In this document: positions 1-9,757 of the stretch, piece after piece | Numbering within the stretch: the stretch's first letter is position 1 | Layout of the letters: every line of letters begins with the position of its first letter | Source of the DNA: Symbiodinium natans | Lineage: Eukaryota > Sar > Dinophyceae > Suessiales > Symbiodiniaceae | DNA length: 64,000 nucleotides | NCBI GenBank assembly: GCA_905221605.1 | Contig: CAJNDS010002233.1 | Coordinates: 480,501-544,500, forward strand | Direction of reading: 5' to 3' | Notes under the pieces: model-generated | Database searches by the model: none | Told to the model about the DNA's origin: nothing | What the model saw: only the letters and a program-made list of their open reading frames with translations | Position numbers and translations under genes: made by a program

Positions 1-353
1 CAGTGCACATGGTGAGCTGTCAAGCATTCAAGATGCATCAGAAAGCGGTTGTATAGCTGCGGCACGTGGTGCAGGGCGTGGGTGATGAACTGAGCACATC
101 AGTGAGCAGCATGAAGCTTGGCAGTGTGACCTGAGAAGCTGGGGAACTGCTGTGCTCACATCAGCTCACCTTTTCCCTCTTTTCCTGCTTTGCCATTCTG
201 AAGGCTCAAGTGTCCGGAGGGCATGACTTCTCATGCAGTATGAGATGGTTTCCCAATTTGCCTTCACCTCTTCGCGGTGGCGAAGTTCGACATGTCATGT
301 TTCATTGTGATGCTTTTGGGAAGCTGAGCAAACGTGGTGGTTGCGCACTCAGG

Positions 354-488
354 ATGAACAGCTCGGAGACAGACAGCACTCAAGCTACACTCGCAACTGC
401 TGCTGCTTCGGATTCAGCTCATTCCTTACAGTCTGTGAGCCTTGGCGGCCATTCTGCTTCTCTCGTAGATAAGAAGTCGCGTAGTTAA
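354..488 (+). CDS. Ser/Ala-rich terminal exon, unknown protein
   Basis: An open frame follows a plausible acceptor (CAG at 350-352) and ends with TAG at 486-488. It encodes about 44 residues rich in Ser, Ala and Thr and ending DKKSRS. The composition suits a disordered C-terminal tail. I recognise no domain. It may be the last exon of a gene that starts before the window, but a chance ORF cannot be excluded. Confidence 0.25.
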   Translation: MNSSETDSTQATLATAAASDSAHSLQSVSLGGHSASLVDKKSRS

Positions 489-525
489 GAAGTCTTTGCC
501 CCTTTGCCGGCGTCCATGACACGCC

Positions 526-810
526 ATGTGGAAACTAAGGGAGAACTTGCTCAACGATGTGCCCAATGAGATTCAACCCAGAATGAAGTCTGGACTCCCC
601 CAGGACTCAGAAGACCCAGAGGCTGAACAGCATGGAGCTTCTTGCTGCGCAGTCAAAATGCATGCAGCTCTTTTTTTGGGCCCCTTGCTCCTCAAGCTCC
701 AGGCGCTGACCCTGTCCGGAGACTGGAGCGCTGGCGCAAGCATGTTCACATGGCCCAACATACAGCAGCCCGGCATCGTCTGGATGTGCCTGGCAGCTTC
801 AGCTTCGTAA
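526..810 (+). CDS. Possible small ORF, 94 codons
   Basis: It starts with a true ATG (526) and runs to a stop at 808-810. The first half is charged and helix-like (MWKLRENLLNDVPNEIQPRM), while the second half is hydrophobic and looks less like protein. An exon ending in the first half is possible. No homology is recognised. Confidence 0.2.
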   Translation: MWKLRENLLNDVPNEIQPRMKSGLPQDSEDPEAEQHGASCCAVKMHAALFLGPLLLKLQALTLSGDWSAGASMFTWPNIQQPGIVWMCLAASAS

Positions 811-1040
811 GAATTCGTCTTGTCAAGGCTGCAGGCGGCCAGCAGCTTCGTCAGTGCAAGCCTCGTCAAGCGCGAGCTAGCCGATGACCCAGCCACTATA
901 GTCAGGTGCCTTGGCATCAGCAACAGTTAAACAGCTAAGCTAGTCCGTGATGAAAAGCTTCGAAGCATGTTCAACGGATTCTTGGCTTAGCACTAGCCAT
1001 GCCCTGAAATTTCCGGACACAGCTGAGGATCTATCGAGAA

Positions 1041-1577
1041 ATGGGAGTTGCATGCAGGACAGGTACAGAGTGCGAGAGATTCTTCCAGGGCACCTCCGAT
1101 TCTGTCTTCGCCAGGACCGGGCCGCATGTGGCCGTGTGGCTCGGATTCGGGCCGGCGTGGTTGCTGTGCTTTTGTCAACATGCTGACAACAAAGCGCTGC
1201 AAGAATGCTTCGCTCAAGGCAGGGCACAGAGAGCGCAACACAAGGCAAAGAGGTACAGAGCCCTAGCAGGAGATGTGCTATCTTCTCGGCTGAAGTTTGC
1301 CGTCCGCCCGGTGAAGGCATGTCTGCAAGCATTCTTGGGATGCTCAGCACGAGTTGCCGAACCACCCTGGAGATTGGATCAGGTACCTCTACCTGTTCCT
1401 GCCAAGTCGCCCAAGGATGCTGAATTCATCGGCCCCTACTTTGGAAGCGGTGCCTGTGTTGACGCCTGTCAGAAGCTGATATGCAGCACTTCCCACACTA
1501 CCCCCCCCCACCCGACCCCACACACCACACACACATGTCACCCTCTGAAGGGTACATTGGCCGGGCACCGAGGATGA
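1041..1577 (+). CDS. Open frame with coding-like middle, unknown
   Basis: The frame stays open for 178 codons. The part from about 1170 to 1480 looks most like protein: a basic helical stretch (QGRAQRAQHKAKRYRALAGD) followed by a Pro-rich region (VPLPVPAKSPKDAEFIGPYF). The end runs through a C-rich and CA-rich simple tract (about 1499-1540) and is unlikely to be translated. No ATG or domain is identified, so it could be one or two internal exons. Confidence 0.3.
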   Translation: MGVACRTGTECERFFQGTSDSVFARTGPHVAVWLGFGPAWLLCFCQHADNKALQECFAQGRAQRAQHKAKRYRALAGDVLSSRLKFAVRPVKACLQAFLGCSARVAEPPWRLDQVPLPVPAKSPKDAEFIGPYFGSGACVDACQKLICSTSHTTPPHPTPHTTHTCHPLKGTLAGHRG

Positions 1578-2323
1578 GCCACAGATGCTGGGAGACGTGC
1601 CCGTGTACAGCGTTCGCATCCCGACAGCACAGAGCAGGAGATCGTGACTACATGGCTGTTGCTGTGACGGTGCCGCTCCCTGCTACGATTCTGCAGGTGT
1701 TGACCTGTACTCCAACTGGGTAGTCAAGATGGCACTTCAACTCATTGGCTTTCAGACAGGGAACTGCCTCTTGGTGGAATGTTTACACATTCACAGTAAC
1801 GAACAACACCTGTCTCACATCTTCCTGCAAGCCCGAGGCATCGAGCTACTTCTTCTCGACTGGCCGCAGCGGGCTGTGATGGCCGGCTTCAGGCCTCGCC
1901 GTGCGCATGGCTGTGGCTGTTGTTACCGGTTGTTCTGCTCTTTCATCGGCTTTGTGACTTCGGCGTCATGCAGCACGGAGGCTTACCATAACCGCAACCT
2001 TCAAAGAGCAGTTGGGCCAATGCATGGCCTGATGCAATGCTTGCTGCAGCCAGTATCCTGCCCGTACTAGTGCAGTGTGGACAGCATCAGCCTGCTGTGT
2101 CCATAGATATGTGCAAGAGACTGCCTTTGAGGTCTTTCTCGCGCAGAGGATACGTCTGGAAATTCTACGTCTTTTGAGCAGTGCCCTCACACTGCTGCAA
2201 GCCAATTAAACCTCGGCTGGACGTGCAGGCCAGTTAAGCTCCGTCACAAGATGAACACATGGATTCTCAGAAGGTTGGAGCGCGACAGGCTCGCGGACGG
2301 CACAACGAAGGTTTGTAGGTGAC

Positions 2324-2423
2324 ATGGCACCACAGCACCACCTGTGTGCAATTGCTCTGTGCATCTCAATTGATCTGGCGCCAGACGTTGAGGTCGGCCA
2401 AGTTTTCCGAAAGACTCTCTCAG
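2324..2423 (+). CDS. Short exon with consensus donor, unknown
   Basis: A true ATG (2324) opens a frame for about 33 residues, including IDLAPDVEVGQVFRKTLS. It ends at a strong donor context, CAG followed by GTGAGC, near 2424. The sequence is coding-like but matches no family I know. It may belong with the terminal exon at 2831-2985. Confidence 0.3.
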
Positions 2424-2830
2424 GTGAGCGGTTGTTCTGCCTCATTCCTGGGCAGCTAGGAAGACATGTGAGCGTACGCGTGCGCAGGTATCAGATAGAA
2501 GTTGCTGCCACCTGCATCGAGAGTGAAGTTTATCAGGTTTGCTTAGGACCAGGGCCTGGCTGGGTTTTCGAGCCAAGATCGCATGGGTGCCGAATGGCAT
2601 TCCTTCAGGCGTGAATGGTGGCTCCAGTCTGCAGTTTCGCTACTCTTTTGCCCTTGCTTAGCATATATCTTGATCCTGCCTGCGCCTGCTGCTGTCCAAT
2701 CGTGGTTGAGGCTTCAGGGCATCGACATAGAGGTTCTCATGAACACCTTGTGACGCTGATGTACACTGATCATGTGAGCAAATCTTCATCCTCTGTGACC
2801 ATACTCTCGCCACAGGGGGCGAATTTTCAG

Positions 2831-2985
2831 GGTTTCCATCAGATGGGTCGGCGGTTGTAGATTTCACTGGAGGCCGTCGACTTGGACCCCTAGAGTATCC
2901 CTGGACTGGCCCACCTCAAGACGATCCCTGCACTCCTTCTGCAGTTCCTCCCCTTAGTGCCCAATGTGCCCATCAAATTTCTTGA
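2831..2985 (+). CDS. Terminal exon, Pro/Gly-rich unknown protein
   Basis: The acceptor is TTTTCAG (ending 2830) and the frame stops with TGA at 2983-2985. The roughly 51 residues include FPSDGSAVVDFTGGRRLGPL and then EYPWTGPPQDDPCTPSAVPP. There is no initiator, so it was found from the acceptor rather than as an ATG ORF. The Trp/Pro-rich composition is unusual. The family is unknown. Confidence 0.35.
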
Positions 2986-3781
2986 GTTGCTAAGCCTTTA
3001 GTGTCGGATCGAATGGCAGTGCGAAAGCCGGAAAATCCGGAACCCTTTGCGTTTTTCTTCTGTTGGTTTTGTCCTAGAAGCTTCATTCGCTATAGCGTGC
3101 ACATCATCCGTTCTAGAGCAGGCCTGTGACAAAGAGCGTTGGTCGCAGGCAGCACAGGTCATATTGAGGCGCTTGTAACAAGCGGCTCCTTTGTGACTGC
3201 ATTGGCACCTACGGATTTGCCACGTTTACAGTGCCGTGTAATGGATTTCTTGGTTGCACGGCTGCACGGTATATGTCAGCAGAAGCTGTGATCCGGCCAA
3301 GCAGATGGTCAGTGTATCCAAGTGCGCTATGTTGCGATCACTAATACGAAACAGGGGAAACTGTTCTTCCCATTTTTTAGTAGTCGTGGCAAGACAAAGC
3401 TGATGACAGCAAATCTGCGTGGCGGTTGCAGCTCCGGCTGCATGCATTTTTGTAAGAGAGGTTGCAGAAATGTGGCGCCTGAATTCAACAGGCTGTCTCT
3501 TCGCGAATGCCCTGGCTGCGGTGTGCCTTGCCCATCTAAAGCGTATATAACCCGAGGCTTTCACACCATGCTTTTGCTGGCATATGCATGAAGAGCCCTG
3601 TGGCTACCGAGTGCCAATTTGAAGCGTACTTGCTGCTTACAGACATCTCACCTCAAAGTTGCGCAGGGTGCTTTGTTGGTGCTGCGCGATCTGACTTTGT
3701 TGTGTTGCTGAGCCAGTGGGGCTTGCTCTAACCTGCTGGTGCGCACTTGCCTCTGACATGCTTCAGTTCTGGACCTGAAAC

Positions 3782-3907
3782 ATGCAGGAGGAAGAACCTG
3801 AACCTGATTCTGAGGATGAGGAAGCCGAGGCAGAGAACCCAAAAAGGATGCGCGCAGTTGTCATTTGGGCCCCATTGCCTTCGCATCGGTTTCTGGAACA
3901 GCGATGA
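3782..3907 (+). CDS. Acidic exon, unknown
   Basis: A 41-residue frame from ATG to TGA begins with an acidic block (EEEPEPDSEDEEAEAE), turns basic (NPKRMR) and then becomes hydrophobic. The block resembles an acidic linker of a nuclear or chromatin protein. Its shortness makes this a low-confidence call. The neighbouring 2990-3780 and 3910-5700 stretches contain ORFs in several frames, none of which I can support. Confidence 0.25.
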   Translation: MQEEEPEPDSEDEEAEAENPKRMRAVVIWAPLPSHRFLEQR

Positions 3908-5711
3908 ACAGAGTCTATGAGGCAAGCGCTGCACATGCTGCACCGGCCAAGGCAGCAGAAGGTTCCGATCTTGCCATGACATGTGCTGTCCCACCTGCGG
4001 TTCTGCAGCTTTCTGATGCGAGTTGTGGAATATTGAGTGGATGTATTGTGCAAGGTGCGAAATCTGTTCCAGAGGATCCCTCTGATGCTGAGACTGTGCC
4101 TGCAAGCGACTCACTCATCGCCGCGCTTCCGACGGAGTCGTAGGGCATGTCGAAGCAAGCAGGAGCAAAAAGACCGCGGCAGCCGTTAGATCCTTTTAGT
4201 GCCAACATGTGCCAACACATAGGCATGTTGATTTGCATGTTTTGTCCAAGACCTAGGCCGGTTGAACATTTTCCTTGTCAGTACGCGCAGCAGTCCTCAC
4301 GCTTGGATTTAGCTGTCGAAGGTCTGGAAGCAGTTGGGGCGGCAGCAACAACTGGTGGTCTGCAGGATGGCACAAGCCCTGGTGCATGTATGTGCATGCT
4401 GCCCTTGTTGTCAGAGGCTGCACGACGGCCCGTGCATGAATTTCTGGTCCAGTTTTCTTAGTGTCAGTATGCGCGTGTGCCGAGGTACGAGTCCAGCCAT
4501 GCAAGTGCAGAGCAGCCGGCAGGTGGCGACAACTCGAGATCCTTGATGTACTACCCCACACACACATATCGCCACCTTTAACCACGCAGGCCGTGCGGAC
4601 AGTCGCTCTAGTGAGTGGCCAAAGGCTGGAACTTTGACATGGGCTTAGGGTCGAAGCAGAACATATCGGAATATAAGCAAACCAACTTGGAGGAGACTCC
4701 ATGGCACGGCGGAGGCGGTGCGCCAGGAGCCATTGCAGCGGCATGCTGTCCAAGCACGTCAAGCAGAGTCACATCAAGCGCGGCATCGAGCTGTCCATGT
4801 CTTAGAAAGCTTCCTAAACCACCTGAAACAAGCATGTTAGGAGTATGTTAGGCTTCCAGTTCTCACTGTGACGCCCAGGCGCGGCGATTAGCAATGGCGC
4901 TCGAGAAGAGCGACCAGGCGAGAGCATGTCAGTGTGGGCTTTGCTCGCAAAAGGATCGAGATGTAACCGAGATGTGTGCCCGGTACCGAAAAGTCCCTTG
5001 GCACCTGGGAAGGCGTGCAGCGAGGGACCGGTGCTCTCCGAGCTGAAGGCCGCGGTCCCGCGGTCCTGTGCAGGTGAGCCCTCTGTGAGAAGCTGCCTTG
5101 AGGCCATCACGGCGTAAGGCGGAGTGTGAGTGGGTGCCTGAAATGGCCTTGGGACTTCACGTGTGTTCAGAACTTGTTGCTGCAGACGTCACCCTTGCAA
5201 GATCAAGGTAGCAGTGGCCGCGCAGGCCTTGCCTGGCCCACAGCACAAGAACGACGAGCAGGGCGGAGGGTGTAAGTGTGAGGCTGGTCGTGCCAAGGTT
5301 GCTAGCACTTGGTCTCCTGGAGGGAAAGGAACCCTCCCCAAAGGACCTTGCACCGCGAAGTGACACCGCTCCGCGTCCTCAGCTGTGTCATTCCGAGCTG
5401 CCTTCAGGACAGAGCCGCCGGGATCCAAGAGACAAAGGGAAGCCGTCACCAGGAGGCCACGACCGAGGCACCACCGTAGCCTCCTCCCCTCTGAGCAGAG
5501 CCTAACTAAGAAGCCCCTATAGTACTTCCCCCCCAAAAAGAGAAGAAGCTCAGCTGCAGAGAGGCAGAGGCTCGGGGAAAGAGAGGGCTCGGAGCGCCGA
5601 GCGCGGGAGGCGCCCCCAACAGTTCTTTTCGAGTGCTTGTGGTATTGCTACTCATAGCTGCCTGCGCACTTTCGCACTTTCTTAAGCAGCTTTCCACCCC
5701 CCCCCCCAAAG

Positions 5712-5837
5712 TTCTGCTTTGAGAGGACGGACTCTGTGCCTTACTCGGAGAAGAAGTGGATCAGATCCGATGGCACTGAAGTGGATGCGCTGCCGGCCTG
5801 TTGTAGAACTTGTGCTCCCCACCCAGTCCCCTTCTGA
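5712..5837 (+). CDS. Exon-like frame upstream of the WWE gene
   Basis: Directly after a poly-C tract (about 5696-5707) the frame reads FERTDSVPYSEKKWIRSDGT and runs to TGA (5835-5837). The polar composition is coding-like. It may be a 5' exon of the WWE-domain gene 95 bases downstream or the 3' end of another gene. No domain is recognised. Confidence 0.25.
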   Translation, partial: FCFERTDSVPYSEKKWIRSDGTEVDALPACCRTCAPHPVPF

Positions 5838-5931
5838 TTGATGTGAGCTGTTTGCCGGTGTAGGTTGGCCCCAGCTCCGTGGCCCATTCTTCTGTCGTTT
5901 GCTGCCTTGCTGCCCCAAATTGGCTCCAGCC

Positions 5932-6768
5932 ATGGGATCGGTCTGCGAAGATCCGAAGAGGAAGAAGCAGTTTGGCAGATATCCGGCAAAACCACCTGTG
6001 GGCGAAGTGCACCGAGATGGCCATCTTGTCCGGTTCACAGCCCAGAATGGCGAGAGCTACCAGGTGGATGTCTCGAAGATGCAGCAGCGGAATCTGAGGA
6101 CGGGCAAGGAGCGTGCGGTGAGCTTCCAGGGGGCGACAGGTTGGTTCTTTGATAGGAACAACGCCCGACCAGTACGGTGGCTACCCTACGCCAGGTCACT
6201 GCACCGGGTCTTGGATGCAGCCTTCGAAGCGACCGATCACAAGAAGCATGTGCCGGATGTCCCCAAGAGAAGCGAGCAGAATGTAGAAAACGCTAGCTCG
6301 GAGGTGACCCCACCCCAATGCCAAGAGGAAACCTTTGACCCTCGAGCAGTCTGCAGAGACTCACTCGGCCGAGACAACGCTGCTAGCGTGATTCAGACCG
6401 TGCTGGAATCCCATCCAAGTCTTGAGTTTTCCATTCATGAAGCCAGGGCTGCAGCATTGTCTGGACAGGTTGAGGCGTTGCGCATTGTCCTGTGCAGGGG
6501 GCCACAAGTTCAGCTCACAGGTCAAGATATTTTTGACCGAAGATATCCTGGATTCGTGCTCACCGCTCGACATAAGTGCTGCATCAAGATTATGCTTGCC
6601 AGGGGAGCTCGTCTGGGGAAGTTTGCACCTAGCAGCAAGCTGCTTCGCAAAGTGGAGTCAGATATGCTGGGTCTGTGGGTCGACCGTTTTCTGCATTCTC
6701 TGCTACTGGCAGGGGTAGATCTACCAGACCCTGTACAGGAGAGCATCGTGCAATTCATCGCGGCATGA
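5932..6768 (+). CDS. WWE-domain protein with ankyrin-like C-terminal helices
   Basis: This is a 278-codon uninterrupted frame; I chose the ATG at 5932 (MGSVCEDP) because the ORF upstream of it lacks an ATG. Residues about 35-60 (SYQVDVSKMQQRNLRTGKER) match the C-terminal strand of WWE domains, which bind poly-ADP-ribose or mediate ubiquitin/PARP interactions. Around residues 67-100 comes a Trp-rich segment (GWFFDRNNARPVRWLPYARS) that resembles the first half of another WWE. The C-terminal part (EARAAALSGQVEALRIVLCR and a second similar helix pair) resembles degenerate ankyrin repeats. No catalytic PARP or RING domain is present in this exon. The stop abuts the next gene's open frame. Confidence 0.55.
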   Translation: MGSVCEDPKRKKQFGRYPAKPPVGEVHRDGHLVRFTAQNGESYQVDVSKMQQRNLRTGKERAVSFQGATGWFFDRNNARPVRWLPYARSLHRVLDAAFEATDHKKHVPDVPKRSEQNVENASSEVTPPQCQEETFDPRAVCRDSLGRDNAASVIQTVLESHPSLEFSIHEARAAALSGQVEALRIVLCRGPQVQLTGQDIFDRRYPGFVLTARHKCCIKIMLARGARLGKFAPSSKLLRKVESDMLGLWVDRFLHSLLLAGVDLPDPVQESIVQFIAA

Positions 6769-6832
6769 ACTGTACAGAAGTGCGATGGCTCGAAAAGCAT
6801 CTCATGCCTTGGGGTCTTGCCGCTTCTTGCAA

Positions 6833-8318
6833 GGTTTGTCCCATTGCGTATAGGCTATTTGCCGCAGCTGCGCCAGAAACTTGTAGACAACGGGCGAGGC
6901 ATTACTGAAGTCTGTAGATCTGCCATGGGGATCTCGCCAGAAACGCTTGCGCTCCAGAATAGCGTGACCTCAGCCGCAATCATTGAAGAGTTCAAGAGCG
7001 ATGCTGCCTTCAAGCAGGTGGCAGAGCGCTTAATGAAGGAGATTATGCAGCGTGACCAAGAAGACGGGGACAAGCTTGCGAAGGGGATTCAGCTGGCAGT
7101 GGACAAGAAGGTCCTGCCAGCTGATGTTGAAGTCGAGCCGATCAAGAAGATCAGTGTTTCGGGAAAGAGCGCTGACCAAGTCGCTGACGAAATCATTGCG
7201 GCCCTTGGTGATGCGCCCTCCAAGGGCTGTGTCATGACGTTGCAGGGCCTTTCAGGGACGGGAAAAGGTACCACCGTCGACAAGCTTAGAGAGAAGCTCC
7301 CCAATGCCCAGACCTGGAGCCCCTAGGACCGTCATTGAGACTCAGTCCGTGTGTAGAGACAGGGGCAGACTGATGAGTCATGATGAGTCATGGTGAGTCA
7401 TGGTGAGTCATGGTGAGTCATGGTGAGTCCGCATGGGTTTTTTGCCGAGGCAACGGCAACCTGTTCCGGTCCATCACGCTGCTCGCCGTGACGTGCTCCG
7501 AGCAGAAAGGCTGCGAGCTTACGGACGTGTTGACTGCGGCAGACCTGGAGAAATTCTGCGGGATGCTCGAGTTCGGCAAGTTCAACGACAAATGGGATGT
7601 GAAAATTGAAGGTTTGGGCTGCAAGCACTTTGTCTCCGAAGTTGAGAAGACAGTGCTGAAGGAGTCCAAGGTCGGCAAGAACATTCCTACTGTGGCCGAG
7701 GTCACGCAGGGCGAGGTTGTCAACTTTGTGCAGAAGGCACTAGCTTTGATGGCAGCGGGTGGCACCAACGTGCCCCTCGGAGCACTTCCCGATGATTTGA
7801 GCAGCGCGCTACCATATGTATCTGTAGCAGTTAGCCGTTTGGCATGCTCTGGACCTCAGGCTGCTGGAAGGCCGGGAGCAGACTTTGAATCACATTCGCA
7901 CCCCGCACCGATTCGAGCTGGTTCTGGACGAGCCAGTCGTCATCGGCATGCGCCAGGCTCGCCTTCATGTTCGGGGTCGAAGCGTTCTTTTCTTTTTGGA
8001 GATCTCTTGTGTGGTGAGCCTTGTGTTTGTCAGGGGGAAAAGGATCTTTCATTTGAAGCTTTTCTAAAGTTTCCCAGCGCTAGAGGCCGCCCTACAGATG
8101 GGTGCGAAGGCCAATGACAAAATCAAGGCCCTGGAGAAGGCAGATGAGGTCCGAGCCGGCTGCCGTGCGAGTTGGGGGGGTACTTGCGGGTTACTTGGGT
8201 TGCCTTGGGTTACTTGGGTATCTTTCTGCTTTTGTCCTTTTTTGGTTGTCTTGGGTTGCCCTTGGCACAGGCTGCAGTCAAAGCTGCCCTAGAGGAGGTG
8301 TTGGCAACCATGGCCTGA
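6833..8318 (+). CDS. P-loop nucleoside monophosphate (cytidylate) kinase-like protein, five exons
   Basis: Predicted exons are 6833-7318, 7450-7771, 7860-7956, 8086-8148 and 8271-8318. All junctions keep one frame, for about 307 residues if the first ATG (6925) is used; an earlier exon is possible because the frame is open from 6769. A Walker A loop (GLSGTGKGT, near residue 110) sits inside a CMP-kinase-like core, and downstream motifs include TWSNGNLFRS and RTPHRFELVLDEP. Introns 1-3 begin with GC (at 7319, 7772 and 7957) and intron 4 with GT (8149); all end in AG. The family transfers phosphate between ATP and a nucleoside monophosphate; the exact substrate is inferred only from resemblance. 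The N-terminal 90 residues are a helical extension not found in bacterial Cmk. Confidence 0.7.
7371..7430 (+). repeat. Six tandem copies of a 10-base unit, TGRTGAGTCA, inside an intron
   Basis: The first intron of the kinase gene contains six near-perfect copies of TGATGAGTCA/TGGTGAGTCA in a row. Four copies carry GTGAGT, the consensus 5' splice-site hexamer, although the predicted functional donor at 7319 is a GC site. The last copy ends only 20 bases before the acceptor. Confidence 0.9.
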
Positions 8319-8541
8319 GAGAAGCGTGGCTGTAGCAGAATCTTGAACACCGCGCTCAGAATGAGCTGCGGAAAAACTCAACCTGAGGTCAAAAAAGACT
8401 TGCGAATCAGATTGCTGCAGGTTCGAGCAGACCAGGTAAAGTGGTATGGCTTGACAGGTCCATGCTCAAATCATGGAGCTACGCAGTGTGGGCCCTGGGC
8501 TCCTTGAGAACACGCCCCAGCTGCCCTCGTTCGCCTTTCAG

Positions 8542-8652
8542 GGCGCAAACAAAGTTACAACTTTACAAAGGTGCCCATGACTTACTGGATCTGGCCGGAG
8601 AATTCGTGAATGAGTTTGCAGTTTTCCATGCGCTGGCGCCCCAGTCCATGTG
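8542..8652 (+). CDS. Possible terminal exon, unknown
   Basis: The acceptor TTTCAG ends at 8541 and the frame runs to TGA (8650-8652), giving a helical segment that includes YKGAHDLLDLAGEFVNEFAV. The gene it ends is not identified; it is not in the kinase frame, whose stop is at 8318. From 8653 to about 9250 I see no supportable exon. Confidence 0.3.
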
Positions 8653-9257
8653 AGCTCTCACATGCACAGTCTGTCCTTGTCGAAGAAGCGCACTTCGAAT
8701 GCATGGGCGCATGTGGCACAAGCAGCATCTTGAGTCTCATAGCACCAGGGAAGATGCAGCGCAACGGAGCAGTAGCACAGCACCACCTGGCTCACCACTC
8801 CAATCGAAAAACCTACACCGTTGTGGTTGTGGGTCCTGCGTCGCATTATTTCTGCGCCATGCCGGCCTGGCATGGGTTGTATCGTCGGGACACTATGCAG
8901 GACCGGACTGTTCATTGCAAGCACTTGAGGAGGAAGGCGATCTGTGTGGATGAGGATCAACCCTTAAGTTCTGAAGCAGGATCAACCGTTGTGATCAACC
9001 CTTTATTGCGTTTATGTGTGCCTGCCGCGCTGCAGTTCTGCCATCGCAGCCGCAGCCGCGGCCTCGCCAGGCACGGGTGACATGCATCATGCATACAGTA
9101 CTCAGTGCCAGGTGCTGGAGGGAGTTGGCCCGCGTTGACCCCATCTTTCTTTTAGTCATTTTTTTTTGAGCTTCGTGAGGCCAGCGATTGCGCGCCATGG
9201 CGGCCTGGGAAGGCCAAACCGTGGCAGGAGCGCTGGTTGTATGGTTGACGTGGAGCT

Positions 9258-9644
9258 TTGCCTGGAGCCTGGAGCTCAGGACTGGTGTCCCAATGGGTGG
9301 AGTTGCGACATGCAGCCCTGAAGTGTGGAGATGTGCCAAAAGGCTCCCTGGCGAGTACCCTGCACATGGCATACATGTCATCTTGCCGTTGCAATCTCAA
9401 CAGACTCCTGGCCGGATGGCGTGCTGCCCTTCAGTCCCGATGGCCTAAGCCTTGGGATGCTTGGGAGGCGCTGGTGCATGGAACTCTCGAAGACCTCTTG
9501 GGCTCTTGGGCTACCAAGGCCCAGGTCATCCCGGCTTCCGGCGGGCGCGGCTGCTTCCGCTGCACAGCTTGGCGCCCCTTCGCGAGGCGACATCCGTGTG
9601 CCATTTCACTTCCTGGTAGGGAAGCTACTGTAGCAGCACTGTAG
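9258..9644 (+). CDS. Long open frame, possible 5' exon of the glycosyltransferase gene
   Basis: The frame is open for 129 codons. The stretch from about 9390 to 9520 is coding-like and Trp-rich (LNRLLAGWRAALQSRWPKPW, then WEALVHGTLEDLLGSWATKA). It lies 110 bases before the first recognisable glycosyltransferase exon, so it may encode that protein's N-terminal region. Two other frames are also open here, which lowers confidence. Confidence 0.3.
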   Translation: MPGAWSSGLVSQWVELRHAALKCGDVPKGSLASTLHMAYMSSCRCNLNRLLAGWRAALQSRWPKPWDAWEALVHGTLEDLLGSWATKAQVIPASGGRGCFRCTAWRPFARRHPCAISLPGREATVAAL

Positions 9645-9757
9645 CAGGTCCCAGCACAAAAGGCTTTCCCACGAATCACAGTGGGTGACAGAGTCGAAAA
9701 CATCCTGGGAAGGGGTCGTTCTTGAACATTTGTTATTGGCTTTGGCATTGCCTTGAT

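Noticed and set aside
192-210. GCCATTCTGAAGGCTCAAG as a degenerate spliced-leader relict
   Set aside because: Only the last eight bases and a GCCATT block match, with an altered middle; an 8-mer is expected by chance several times in the window.
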